Counted from the stretch's first letter, positions 1-6,557 are shown. The stretch is 9,535 nt of DNA from Ruminococcus sp. UBA7014 (GCA_002449575.1 DJXC01000129.1:1-9535), one strand, 5' to 3'. Notes: a model not told the origin generated them from the sequence alone. Numbers and translations are program-made.

Positions 1-15
1 TATACCAGAAAATAA
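1..15 (+). CDS. Possible C-terminal tail of an upstream gene (partial)
   Basis: Reading frame 1 gives four codons (Tyr-Thr-Arg-Lys) and then TAA at 13-15, which is 19 bases before the hisF start. This spacing fits the end of a preceding operon gene. In many his operons hisA lies immediately before hisF, so hisA is the likely owner, but four residues cannot identify a protein and the frame could be chance. Confidence 0.25.
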   Translation, partial: YTRK

Positions 16-34
16 ATCAGAAAGGGGGAAAATC

Positions 35-793
35 ATGCTCGCAAAAAGAATTATTCCTTGTCTGGATGTCCGTGACGGCAAAGTCGTGAAAGGAGTCAAT
101 TTTCAAGGAATTAAGGAAGTCGGTGACCCGGTCGAATGTGCGGCGGAATATAATCGTCAGGGTGCGGATGAAATAGTTTTTTATGACATTACTGCTTCTC
201 ATGAGGGCAGAGGAGTCATGTTAGATGTCGTCCGTGAAACAGCGAAAAGAGTTTTTGTTCCGCTGACTGTCGGCGGCGGTATCAAGACGGTGGATGACAT
301 CAGAGAAACCCTCCGTGCTGGTGCAGATAAAGTTTCTGTCAATTCACAGGCAGTACAGAATCCGCAGTTAATCCGTGACGGTGCAGATATTTTCGGCAGT
401 CAGTGTATCTGTGTCGGCATTGATGCCAAAAAAACAAAAGCCGGGAACTGGACTGTCTACATCAACGGCGGTCGAATTGATATGGAACTGGATTTGCTCA
501 ACTGGGTAAAACAGATTGAACAGCTCGGTGCAGGAGAAATCTGCCTGAATTCGATTGATACAGATGGTGTCAAACAGGGCTTTGATTTACCGATGCTGAA
601 AGCGGTTGTCAATGCTGTGAAAATTCCTGTCATTGCAAGCGGCGGTGCTGGAAAACTGGAACATTTCGCTGATGCATTTGAAGAAACAGACTGTTCCGCA
701 GCTCTGGCGGCTTCTTTGTTCCATTTTAAGGAACTGACTGTTGGCGAAGTCAAGGATAACTGCCGCAGCAGAAATATCATTGTCAGAACATGA
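35..793 (+). CDS. hisF: Imidazole glycerol phosphate synthase cyclase subunit HisF
   Basis: HisF is the cytoplasmic cyclase half of the HisH-HisF enzyme. It uses ammonia from the HisH glutaminase to turn PRFAR into imidazole glycerol phosphate and AICAR, linking histidine and purine synthesis. The 252-residue product is full length for the family. It opens with the typical KRIIPCLDV segment, placing the catalytic Asp at residue 11. The second catalytic Asp is residue 130 in VGIDAKK. Phosphate-binding glycine stretches of the (beta/alpha)8 barrel are seen at 79-82 (VGGG) and 202-206 (SGGAG). The start is supported by a GGGGG-type Shine-Dalgarno at 24-28, six bases before ATG. HisH is not in the window and presumably lies upstream. 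A 33-base gap leads to the next gene, with no terminator seen, so co-transcription is likely. Identification is secure. Confidence 0.98.
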   Translation: MLAKRIIPCLDVRDGKVVKGVNFQGIKEVGDPVECAAEYNRQGADEIVFYDITASHEGRGVMLDVVRETAKRVFVPLTVGGGIKTVDDIRETLRAGADKVSVNSQAVQNPQLIRDGADIFGSQCICVGIDAKKTKAGNWTVYINGGRIDMELDLLNWVKQIEQLGAGEICLNSIDTDGVKQGFDLPMLKAVVNAVKIPVIASGGAGKLEHFADAFEETDCSAALAASLFHFKELTVGEVKDNCRSRNIIVRT

Positions 794-826
794 TATCAAT
801 TTTTAGTCACATAAGGAGGATTCATT

Positions 827-1186
827 ATGGATTTTACAAGCGAGAAGTTTCAGAGAAAAATTGAACCGTTCCGTTTTTCTTCTGACGAAGAACAGGCTTC
901 CTTGATTCTGGAAGCTGGTGCAGGCTATCTGAAAGAATTGTTCCTCTCCAGAGAAGAAGACGGCTTTTCCGGAAACGGTTATGACTGGGAATCTCTGGCA
1001 GAAATTTTTCTAGCAGAAATCTATGAGGGGGAAGATGACAGCTTTGAATTCGATTCCGAAGCAGATATGTTCGTTGTTTATTCCGAAGATGCACAGTCGC
1101 TGGCGGATTTTGCCCTTGCGTTCAAAGATGCCTGTGAAGATGCAAATTTAATCGCTGACCTGTTCAGCCGTGCAGAATTAAGATAA
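827..1186 (+). CDS. Small acidic Imm51-like protein within the his operon
   Basis: This 119-residue protein is not a histidine enzyme. It is very acidic, with 31 Asp/Glu against 9 Lys/Arg, and has no signal peptide or membrane segment, so it should be cytoplasmic. From memory, its pattern matches the Imm51 group of putative immunity proteins: SLILEAGAG near residue 25, GNGYDWESLAE near 49-59, FDSEADMF at 75-82, and a C-terminal helix ending DLFSRAEL. Imm51 proteins were named from polymorphic-toxin loci, but many relatives occur alone. No toxin gene is visible here. Its start has an excellent Shine-Dalgarno (AAGGAGG at 813-819, seven bases from ATG). Its stop codon overlaps the hisI Shine-Dalgarno, so it is a true operon member. 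The coding call is strong; the family call is moderate and the function unknown. Confidence 0.88.
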   Translation: MDFTSEKFQRKIEPFRFSSDEEQASLILEAGAGYLKELFLSREEDGFSGNGYDWESLAEIFLAEIYEGEDDSFEFDSEADMFVVYSEDAQSLADFALAFKDACEDANLIADLFSRAELR

Positions 1187-1196
1187 GGAGCATATC

Positions 1197-1547
1197 ATGC
1201 AGGCAGAACTGAACAATCTGGATAAATATTTTCAGAAAAGTGACCTGATTCCGGCAATCGCCGTAGATGTCAATACAAAACAAGTACTGATGCTTGCTTA
1301 CATGAATAAAGAAAGTCTCAGAAAAACACTCGAAACAGGTTATACATGGTACTGGAGCAGGTCAAGGCAGGAACTCTGGAACAAGGGCGCAACCAGCGGA
1401 CATTTGCAGAAAGTTGTCTCAATTTTCGCTGACTGTGATGATGATACACTCTTAGTCAATGTCGAACAGACCGGAAATGCTTGTCATACCGGAGCTTACA
1501 GTTGCTTTTTCAAGCAGATTTACGGTCAGCCGGAAGTAAAAAAATAG
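1197..1547 (+). CDS. hisI: Phosphoribosyl-AMP cyclohydrolase HisI
   Basis: HisI is a cytoplasmic metalloenzyme that hydrolyses the purine ring of phosphoribosyl-AMP to give ProFAR, the third step of histidine synthesis. The 116-residue length fits the monofunctional form. Key motifs are visible: WYWSRSRQELWNKGATSG at 51-68, the metal-binding DCDDD at 79-83 (Cys80; Asp79, 81 and 83), and GNACHTGAYSCFF at 93-105 (Cys96 and Cys103). Cys80, Cys96 and Cys103 correspond to the family's zinc ligands. AAGGAG at 1185-1190 overlaps the preceding gene's TAA and lies six bases from the ATG, indicating close coupling. No HisE (phosphoribosyl-ATP pyrophosphatase) domain is fused to the C terminus and no hisE gene follows, so that activity must be encoded elsewhere. 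No U-tract terminator is seen after the stop, so readthrough into the next gene is possible. Confidence 0.97.
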   Translation: MQAELNNLDKYFQKSDLIPAIAVDVNTKQVLMLAYMNKESLRKTLETGYTWYWSRSRQELWNKGATSGHLQKVVSIFADCDDDTLLVNVEQTGNACHTGAYSCFFKQIYGQPEVKK

Positions 1548-1552
1548 TCACA

Positions 1553-1582
1553 AACAGCAGACCTCCTGAATAGGATATAGTA
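1553..1582 (+). promoter_or_regulatory. Possible sigma-K-like promoter in the hairpin
   Basis: AACA at 1553-1556, a 17-base gap and GATATAGTA at 1574-1582 resemble the sporulation mother-cell sigma-K pattern (AC, then 16-17 bases, then CATAnnnTA), with G for C at the first -10 position. Transcription would start near 1589, after the left arm of the inverted repeat, and so leave the Shine-Dalgarno free. No good sigma-A -35 is placed for the TATAGT or TATTAT hexamers in the loop. Short matches like this occur by chance, so this is tentative. Confidence 0.25.
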
Positions 1583-1604
1583 TTATCAAGACAGGAGGTC
1601 TGCT
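1556..1604 (+). promoter_or_regulatory. 13-bp inverted repeat that sequesters the downstream Shine-Dalgarno
   Basis: The left arm AGCAGACCTCCTG (1556-1568) and right arm CAGGAGGTCTGCT (1592-1604) are perfect reverse complements, separated by a 23-base loop (1569-1591). The right arm contains AGGAGG (1593-1598) and ends on the base before the ATG at 1605. In RNA transcribed through from hisI, the anti-Shine-Dalgarno CCTCCT in the left arm would pair with this site and block translation. It is unlikely to be an intrinsic terminator because the right arm is followed by ATGATGATAA and not by a T-run. The pairing is seen directly; the regulatory effect is inferred. Confidence 0.8.
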
Positions 1605-2411
1605 ATGATGATAAATCAGAATTTTGATACATCGCCTATGGCGGAAGAATTCGGCTGCCGTCCCGATACCAGAAATGCTGTGCCGATTAAGGTCAACAGA
1701 GTATTTGACAGTTGCAGTGACAGGGACTGCATCTCGAATGTTCCGGTCATTCTGGACTGTGGAGAACTGCCGTGCAATGTACAGCTTGTCAAAAGCAAGT
1801 GTGTGAGAGTTGCCGATGTCTGTATGAGAATCGAGCCTGTGCCGTTTAACAGAGGGTTCTATAATATTGATTTGACATTTACATTCCGTGTAGAGCTGCT
1901 TGCCTATAGCTGTGCATGTGACCAGCCGAAACTTCTGCAAGGTACAGTCTATGCAAGCAAGAGCAGTATTCTTTATGGAAGCGAATCCAATACACAGACA
2001 TTTTACAGCAACGGCTGTCAGGTTGGCACAACGGACGAATGCTGCGAAGTCGTGAATCTGCCCACTGCGAACGTACAGGTCGTGCCGCCGCTTGCGCTGG
2101 AAACGAAAATCGGTACTGTCTGCCGGCAGTGCGATTCCTGCCAGAAACCGGATAATCTGCCGCCGACTATGCGTACAGTCGTTATGACACTGGGATTATT
2201 TTCAGTTATTGAGTTGACAAGACCTGTGACTGTTATGGTACAAACGTTTGACTATACGATTCCGACAAAAGAATGTACTGTTGATACTGAAACACCTTGT
2301 GCCGTTTTCGACAAAATGCGCTTCCCGACAGAAGAATTTTCGCCCATGACCCTGAACGACAGCTGTGACGGCAGACCTGAACCCCGTCCGGGCTGTGAAT
2401 GCGGTTCATAA
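1605..2411 (+). CDS. Cysteine-rich protein of unknown function, possibly spore-associated
   Basis: This 268-residue protein has 20 cysteines (about 7.5 percent), including CxxCxxC at 173-179, a CC pair at 146-147, and CxC at 103-105 and 264-266. It has no signal peptide or transmembrane helix. Motifs FDSCSDRDCI (34-43) and EPVPFNRGFYNIDLTFTFRV (77-96) resemble, from memory, an uncharacterised protein family common in clostridia. I know of no assigned activity. High cysteine content without a secretion signal would suit metal binding or a disulfide-cross-linked structure such as a spore coat, but that is inference. AGGAGG lies six bases from the first ATG and nine from the second (1608), so the product may start at either Met. 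The gene stands alone between an RBS-sequestering hairpin and a strong terminator, which suggests expression independent of the his genes. Confidence 0.85.
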   Translation: MMINQNFDTSPMAEEFGCRPDTRNAVPIKVNRVFDSCSDRDCISNVPVILDCGELPCNVQLVKSKCVRVADVCMRIEPVPFNRGFYNIDLTFTFRVELLAYSCACDQPKLLQGTVYASKSSILYGSESNTQTFYSNGCQVGTTDECCEVVNLPTANVQVVPPLALETKIGTVCRQCDSCQKPDNLPPTMRTVVMTLGLFSVIELTRPVTVMVQTFDYTIPTKECTVDTETPCAVFDKMRFPTEEFSPMTLNDSCDGRPEPRPGCECGS

Positions 2412-2419
2412 AATAATTG

Positions 2420-2450
2420 CCCGGAAACAGTTTCGGCTGTTTCCGGGTTT
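2420..2450. terminator. Strong intrinsic terminator, probably bidirectional
   Basis: A perfect 11-bp stem, CCCGGAAACAG (2420-2430) with CTGTTTCCGGG (2437-2447), encloses a six-base loop TTTCGG and is followed on the + strand by TTTATTT. On the minus strand the hairpin is followed by the complement of CATAAAATAATTG, which is also T-rich. It sits between the convergent stops of the cysteine-rich gene (2411) and the membrane protein gene (2454), so it likely ends both transcripts. Confidence 0.93.
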
Positions 2451-2453
2451 ATT

Positions 2454-3329
2454 TCATTGCTTTGTGATTTCATAGTTGTGGTATTTAATATCAAGTGCAA
2501 ATATAGTTTGATTGCCGTCTGCATCTTCAAGTATCAGATTGGTTTTTCCGCCCTTAATAAACTCAGCATCGACCATGTAAGTTTCTATAGCTTCATTATA
2601 CACAAGCTGAACACTGCCATAACTGCTGTCTTCAAGATAAACATGATAAGTATCATCAAATACAGCCCCTGCACTGCCTTCGCTCGTTAAAACTGTCGTA
2701 TGATATATATTTCTGTTTATCAGGGAATATGCAGATGCACCGGCTATGATAAGAATACTGATAATGATACCGGCATTCCGAATTTTTTTATTATGAAATA
2801 TGCATAACGGATACAGCAGCAGCGTGATAAAACAAAATACTGTACTTAATAAATGATGCGGAAAATAATATCTTGTTAAGCCAAGAAATTTGTTGTAATG
2901 GTAGCCCAGAAGCAGCAGAACCGGTGTAAGTATCAGCAGCCCCCACCATTTTTCCTTTTTGATATAATAGCCAATGAATCCCATCGGAATGGTGAACAGT
3001 GTCCAGATAAACCAGTATCTGTAATATACAAATATTCCCCAGCCTAAACTGGAAAACGGCACTTGAATCAAATAAACCAGCGGCTGACTAATCAGAAAAA
3101 ATACAAAACATTTCAAAGCAGAATCCAGTGAAGATTTACTGTTCATAATAATGAAAATTCCGAACAGAATCCATACTTCAAATGAAATAGTAATATCTTC
3201 AAACGAAGTGTCATTTGTCATCGGAAGCAAAGCCATGAGTGCAGTATAAGCACCTGCTGCAACGGCAAACAGGATAACTTTCAGCCATGTCAGATTAATT
3301 CCACCAAAAATCTTGTTTAATTTTTCCAT
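2454..3329 (-). CDS. Multi-pass membrane protein of unknown function
   Basis: The 291-residue product begins MEKLNKIFGG. This start is chosen over a GTG 15 codons upstream because AGGAGG lies seven bases before the ATG. About seven hydrophobic helices can be drawn, near residues 16-36, 50-63, 71-91, 105-123, 128-143, 159-178 and 186-204. They are followed by an 87-residue polar, probably beta-rich C-terminal domain (205-291). With a cytoplasmic N terminus an odd helix count puts this domain outside the cell, but the topology is inferred. Distinctive stretches include IMNSKSSLDSALKCFVFFLI and PFSSLGWGIF. I recall similar uncharacterised proteins in Lachnospiraceae and Ruminococcaceae but no known function, and I see no catalytic motif or transporter signature. 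It is monocistronic, with its own consensus promoter and terminator. Confidence 0.9.
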   Translation of the reverse strand: MEKLNKIFGGINLTWLKVILFAVAAGAYTALMALLPMTNDTSFEDITISFEVWILFGIFIIMNSKSSLDSALKCFVFFLISQPLVYLIQVPFSSLGWGIFVYYRYWFIWTLFTIPMGFIGYYIKKEKWWGLLILTPVLLLLGYHYNKFLGLTRYYFPHHLLSTVFCFITLLLYPLCIFHNKKIRNAGIIISILIIAGASAYSLINRNIYHTTVLTSEGSAGAVFDDTYHVYLEDSSYGSVQLVYNEAIETYMVDAEFIKGGKTNLILEDADGNQTIFALDIKYHNYEITKQ

Positions 3330-3395
3330 GTATAATCCTCCTGTATGAATGATATTTTTTGAAACAGCATTCACTGTCTCTGTATAGACTTAATC

Positions 3396-3424
3396 ATTAT
3401 ATAGTAAATTCAGAATTTTGTCAA
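3396..3424 (-). promoter_or_regulatory. Perfect-consensus sigma-A promoter for the membrane protein gene
   Basis: On the minus strand TTGACA (3424-3419), a 17-base spacer and TATAAT (3401-3396) match the sigma-A consensus at all 12 positions. Transcription would start near 3389, leaving a leader of roughly 60 bases before the ATG at 3329. A full match with ideal spacing predicts strong basal transcription unless repressed. Confidence 0.9.
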
Positions 3425-3480
3425 GCTGTTTTATTTTTTTCAGAAAATTTTTCAGTTGTAGAATTTTTGAACATCTGATA

Positions 3481-3489
3481 TGCTATAAT
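3481..3489 (+). promoter_or_regulatory. Possible upstream extended -10 promoter for ligA
   Basis: TGCTATAAT is a perfect extended -10 element (TGn plus TATAAT). No good -35 is found at 16-18 bases; TTGAAC at 3467-3472 is only 11 bases away. It may be a weaker second promoter for ligA. The same TGCTATA core recurs 54 bases downstream in the main promoter. Confidence 0.45.
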
Positions 3490-3514
3490 CAATATTAAGC
3501 AGAAAGATTAGAAC

Positions 3515-3543
3515 TTGACTTTTTTGCCGATTTGTGCTATACT
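3515..3543 (+). promoter_or_regulatory. Main sigma-A promoter of ligA
   Basis: TTGACT (3515-3520), a 17-base spacer and TATACT (3538-3543) each match sigma-A consensus at five of six positions. The -10 is preceded by TGC, making it an extended -10. Transcription would start near 3550, giving a leader of about 43 bases that includes the GGAG ribosome binding site at 3581-3584. The TTG that could be read as a longer ligA start is part of this -35 box. Confidence 0.85.
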
Positions 3544-3592
3544 GGAAAAGTCAGGAATTCTCTTTCTGAAATTTGATGCAGGAGTGTTCAAT

Positions 3593-5581
3593 ATGACGAA
3601 AGAACAAGCGAAAAATCGCATTCAGGAGCTTTCTGTGCTTCTGGAACAGTATAATTTTGAATATTATGTACAGGATAATCCCAGCGTGGAAGACTATGTC
3701 TATGACGGACTAATGCAGGAACTCCGGAAACTGGAAGCTGATTTTCCGGAATTGCTTTCTCCGCAGTCACCCTCCCAGAGAGTCGGCGGCAGTGCTTCCA
3801 ATCAGTTTGAGAAAGTCAGTCATGCCGTACAGATGCAGAGTCTGCAAGACGTGTTCGATTTTGAACAGGTCAAAGATTTTGTAACCCGCTGTCATGAAGT
3901 CTTTCCGGAAGCAGAATTCAGCGTTGAACCTAAAATTGATGGTTTATCCGTTTCACTCGAATATCATGATAATCAGTTCGTTCTGGGTTCTACCAGAGGA
4001 GACGGCTTCACCGGCGAAGATGTCACCGCAAATCTGAAAACCGTCCGGACAATTCCCCTGACCCTGAAATTACAGGAAAAACTTCCTCTTCTGGAAGTTC
4101 GTGGAGAAGTTTATATGCCCCGTGAGCAGTTTTTCAAACTCGTTGCACAGCAGGAAGAAAATGACGAACAGCCTTTCAAAAATCCCCGGAATGCTGCCGC
4201 CGGCTCTCTCCGGCAGAAATATTCCGAAATCACAGCAAAAAGAAAACTGGACATTTTCGTTTTCAATCTCCAGAGATGCGAGGGAAAAACATTCGCTTCC
4301 CACAGCGAAACCCTTGAATTTCTGAAAGATGCCGGATTCCATATGATTCCCGGCTGGAAAATCTGCCGTAATTTTGAGGAAATTCACAACGCAATTGAAA
4401 CTATTGGCAATTCCCGGCAGAATCTGCCGTATGATATTGACGGCGTTGTCATTAAAATAAACAACCTCGAACAAAGAACGCTTTTCGGCGCAACTTCCAA
4501 AACACCAAAATGGGCAGTTGCCTATAAATTCCCTCCGGAAGAAAAAGAAACCACACTCCGGGAAATTGAAGTCAATGTCGGCAGAACCGGTGCGCTTACC
4601 CCTGTTGCCGTGTTCGATACGATTACACTCGCCGGAACAAGCGTTTCCAGAGCAGTTCTGCATAATCAGGATTTCATTACAGAAAAGAATATCTGTATTG
4701 GTGACAGAATTATCGTCCGCAAAGCAGGGGATATTATCCCGGAAGTGCTGAGAAGTGCAGCACATGCCGAACATGCTGTGCCTTACAGACTTCCGGAATG
4801 CTGTCCGGTCTGCGGTGCAAAGGCTGTCCGGGATGAGGGCGAAAGTGTTCTCCGCTGTCCGAATATCGCCTGTCCGGCACAACTCCATAAACAGCTTGTG
4901 CATTTCGCTTCCAGAGATGCAATGAATATTGACGGTTTGGGAACAGCAATTATCAATCAGCTTCTGGAACAGAATCTTGTCAGAGACCCGGCGGATTTAT
5001 ATACGCTGACAAGTGAACAGCTTCTTGGTCTGGAGGGCTTTCAGAAAAAATCCGCTGAAAATCTTGTGAATGCCGTTGCCAAGTCAAAGACGGCTTCTCT
5101 TGACAGAGTGATTTTTGCACTCGGTATCCGGAATATCGGACAGAAAGCGGCAAAATTATTATGTGACAAATTCCTGACACTCGATGCATTGGAACAGGCA
5201 CAGAAATCTGAAATTTCTGAAATCGAAGGTTTCGGTGAAATCATGGCAGAAAATTTTTATACAGCTCTGCATGAGGATTCTGTGCAGAATCTGCTTACCA
5301 AGCTTAAAGCCTCCGGATTGACATTGCAGTATCAGAAACAGGAAGTTTCAGAAAACGTATTTTTCAGCGGAAAAACATTCGTTCTGACCGGAACGCTTTC
5401 ACAGATGAAACGAAGTGAAGCCAAACAGCGCATTGAAGCCGCCGGCGGAAAAGTTTCCGGTTCTGTCTCGAAAAAAACAGATTATGTCATCGCCGGGGAA
5501 GATGCCGGCAGCAAGCTTACAAAAGCACAGGATTTAGGCATTTCTATTCTGAGCGAAGCAGAATTTATTGAAAAATTATAA
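3593..5581 (+). CDS. ligA: NAD+-dependent DNA ligase LigA
   Basis: LigA seals 3'-OH/5'-phosphate nicks in replication and repair using NAD+ as AMP donor. The 662-residue length is normal. Domains in order: the NAD-binding Ia region at 1-65 with Tyr pairs near 20-25; the adenylation domain with catalytic Lys114 in EPKIDG (112-117), RGEVYMP at 170-176 and DGVVIK at 283-288; the OB fold from about 320 to 395; a four-cysteine zinc finger (Cys404, 407, 422 and 427); helix-hairpin-helix repeats at about 440-560; and a BRCT domain at about 588-662. I chose ATG 3593 because GCAGGAG (3578-3584) is eight bases upstream and the product then starts like other LigA proteins. A TTG 26 codons upstream lies inside the -35 box and would add an unrelated extension. 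Its stop overlaps the convergent pseudouridine synthase gene. Nothing appears truncated, so it is probably the essential replicative ligase. Confidence 0.98.
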   Translation: MTKEQAKNRIQELSVLLEQYNFEYYVQDNPSVEDYVYDGLMQELRKLEADFPELLSPQSPSQRVGGSASNQFEKVSHAVQMQSLQDVFDFEQVKDFVTRCHEVFPEAEFSVEPKIDGLSVSLEYHDNQFVLGSTRGDGFTGEDVTANLKTVRTIPLTLKLQEKLPLLEVRGEVYMPREQFFKLVAQQEENDEQPFKNPRNAAAGSLRQKYSEITAKRKLDIFVFNLQRCEGKTFASHSETLEFLKDAGFHMIPGWKICRNFEEIHNAIETIGNSRQNLPYDIDGVVIKINNLEQRTLFGATSKTPKWAVAYKFPPEEKETTLREIEVNVGRTGALTPVAVFDTITLAGTSVSRAVLHNQDFITEKNICIGDRIIVRKAGDIIPEVLRSAAHAEHAVPYRLPECCPVCGAKAVRDEGESVLRCPNIACPAQLHKQLVHFASRDAMNIDGLGTAIINQLLEQNLVRDPADLYTLTSEQLLGLEGFQKKSAENLVNAVAKSKTASLDRVIFALGIRNIGQKAAKLLCDKFLTLDALEQAQKSEISEIEGFGEIMAENFYTALHEDSVQNLLTKLKASGLTLQYQKQEVSENVFFSGKTFVLTGTLSQMKRSEAKQRIEAAGGKVSGSVSKKTDYVIAGEDAGSKLTKAQDLGISILSEAEFIEKL

Positions 5582-6532
5582 TTTCACATCCGGAAAATAT
5601 TTCTTCACAAACTCCGGAACAGGTGCTTGGATTCTGGTCTGTTTCAGGCAGGCAAGTTCCGGCACAGTCACAGCAGAAAAATCAAGACATACTGCACACA
5701 GGCATTGAAATTTTTCTTTGCCTGTGCCGCCGTATTTGGAATCCCCCAGAAGCGGCGCACCTAAAAAGGCAAGATGCGCCCTTATCTGATGTGAACGCCC
5801 CGTATGCAGAATGATTCGGACAAGCTGTTTCTGGTCATGCTGTGCAAGTACCTGATATTCTGTGATAATTTTCTGCCATGAGCTGTCTCCCGGTGTTTCT
5901 GCAATCTGTACATGATTGGTATTCTGATTCTTTTTCAGCCATGCCGTACAGGTTTTCTTTTTTTCCGGCAGAATTCCGGAAGTGACAGCAAGATATTCTT
6001 TTCTGACTTCGTGCTGACGGATTGCCGCATTCATGGCACGGAGCGCAGCGGCATTCTTTGCGGCAATGACAAGCCCTTCAGTATTGCGGTCAATCCGGTT
6101 GCAGAGTGCTGGTTTAAAACTCTGTTCCTGTGCAGGAAGATATTCCCCTTTTCGGATTAAGTATGCCTGTACTTGTGCTATCAGAGAGGGCATTGCTTTC
6201 TGACTGCCGCTGTGTACATCTGTTCCGGCTGGCTTGTACAGAAACAGAAAATTTTCATCTTCGGCGACAATGTGCAGAGATGCTCCGGCAGAATCTGTTC
6301 TGATTTCCGGAACAGTTTTCCGGACAAAAAATTCTTCTTTGGCATAAATCTGTAAAATATCACCTTCCTGAAGCAGTTCATTTCCTTTGCAGCGTTTCTG
6401 ATTATATTTAATATCTTTCTGACGGATTAATTTATATATCATATTTTTCGGCATAGACGGCAGGAATTTGAACAGAAATTTATCCAGTCTCTGTCCGGCA
6501 TCGTTCCGGCTGATGATAATTTCGTGCAGCAT
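5576..6532 (-). CDS. RluA-family rRNA pseudouridine synthase with S4 domain
   Basis: Enzymes of this family isomerise specific uridines in RNA, mainly 23S rRNA, to pseudouridine. The 318-residue protein has an N-terminal S4 RNA-binding domain (about 12-65, starting AGQRLDKFLFKFLP) and a catalytic domain from about 90. The catalytic Asp is 148 in CNRIDRNTEGLVIAAKN, a variant of the usual RLDRDTSGLL motif. The family Tyr is in KEYLAV (178-183), and GRSHQIRAHLAFLG (245-258) and LLGDSKYGG (261-269) are typical RluC/RluD-type signatures. The exact target uridine cannot be read from sequence, so no symbol is given. The start is the first ATG in frame; the best AAGGA lies 14 bases upstream, longer than usual, with a weak GAG closer in, so translation may be modest. 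Its last six bases overlap ligA tail to tail. Confidence 0.95.
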   Translation of the reverse strand: MLHEIIISRNDAGQRLDKFLFKFLPSMPKNMIYKLIRQKDIKYNQKRCKGNELLQEGDILQIYAKEEFFVRKTVPEIRTDSAGASLHIVAEDENFLFLYKPAGTDVHSGSQKAMPSLIAQVQAYLIRKGEYLPAQEQSFKPALCNRIDRNTEGLVIAAKNAAALRAMNAAIRQHEVRKEYLAVTSGILPEKKKTCTAWLKKNQNTNHVQIAETPGDSSWQKIITEYQVLAQHDQKQLVRIILHTGRSHQIRAHLAFLGAPLLGDSKYGGTGKEKFQCLCAVCLDFSAVTVPELACLKQTRIQAPVPEFVKKYFPDVKL

Positions 6533-6557
6533 GTTGAAAACTCAAATCCTTTCTGAT

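Noticed and set aside
1556..1604. Inverted repeat as intrinsic terminator of the his operon
   Set aside because: The stem is followed by ATGATGATAA, not a T-run, and the 23-base loop is long for a terminator. The overlap with the Shine-Dalgarno fits translational control better.
1548..1940. 130-codon minus-strand frame over the start of the cysteine-rich gene
   Set aside because: It covers the inverted repeat and opposes a gene with a clear Shine-Dalgarno; its product shows no family features.
3330..3374. Longer membrane protein starting at a GTG at 3374
   Set aside because: The internal ATG at 3329 has an ideal AGGAGG seven bases upstream, while the GTG has no good ribosome binding site.
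3515..3592. Longer LigA starting at TTG 3515
   Set aside because: The TTG is part of the -35 box, there is no Shine-Dalgarno before it, and the extension does not look like any LigA N terminus.
4070..4903. 277-codon open frame on the minus strand inside ligA
   Set aside because: It is antisense to well-conserved LigA domains, has a low-complexity, Phe/Cys-rich product with no recognisable motif, and is best explained as a shadow of ligA codon usage.
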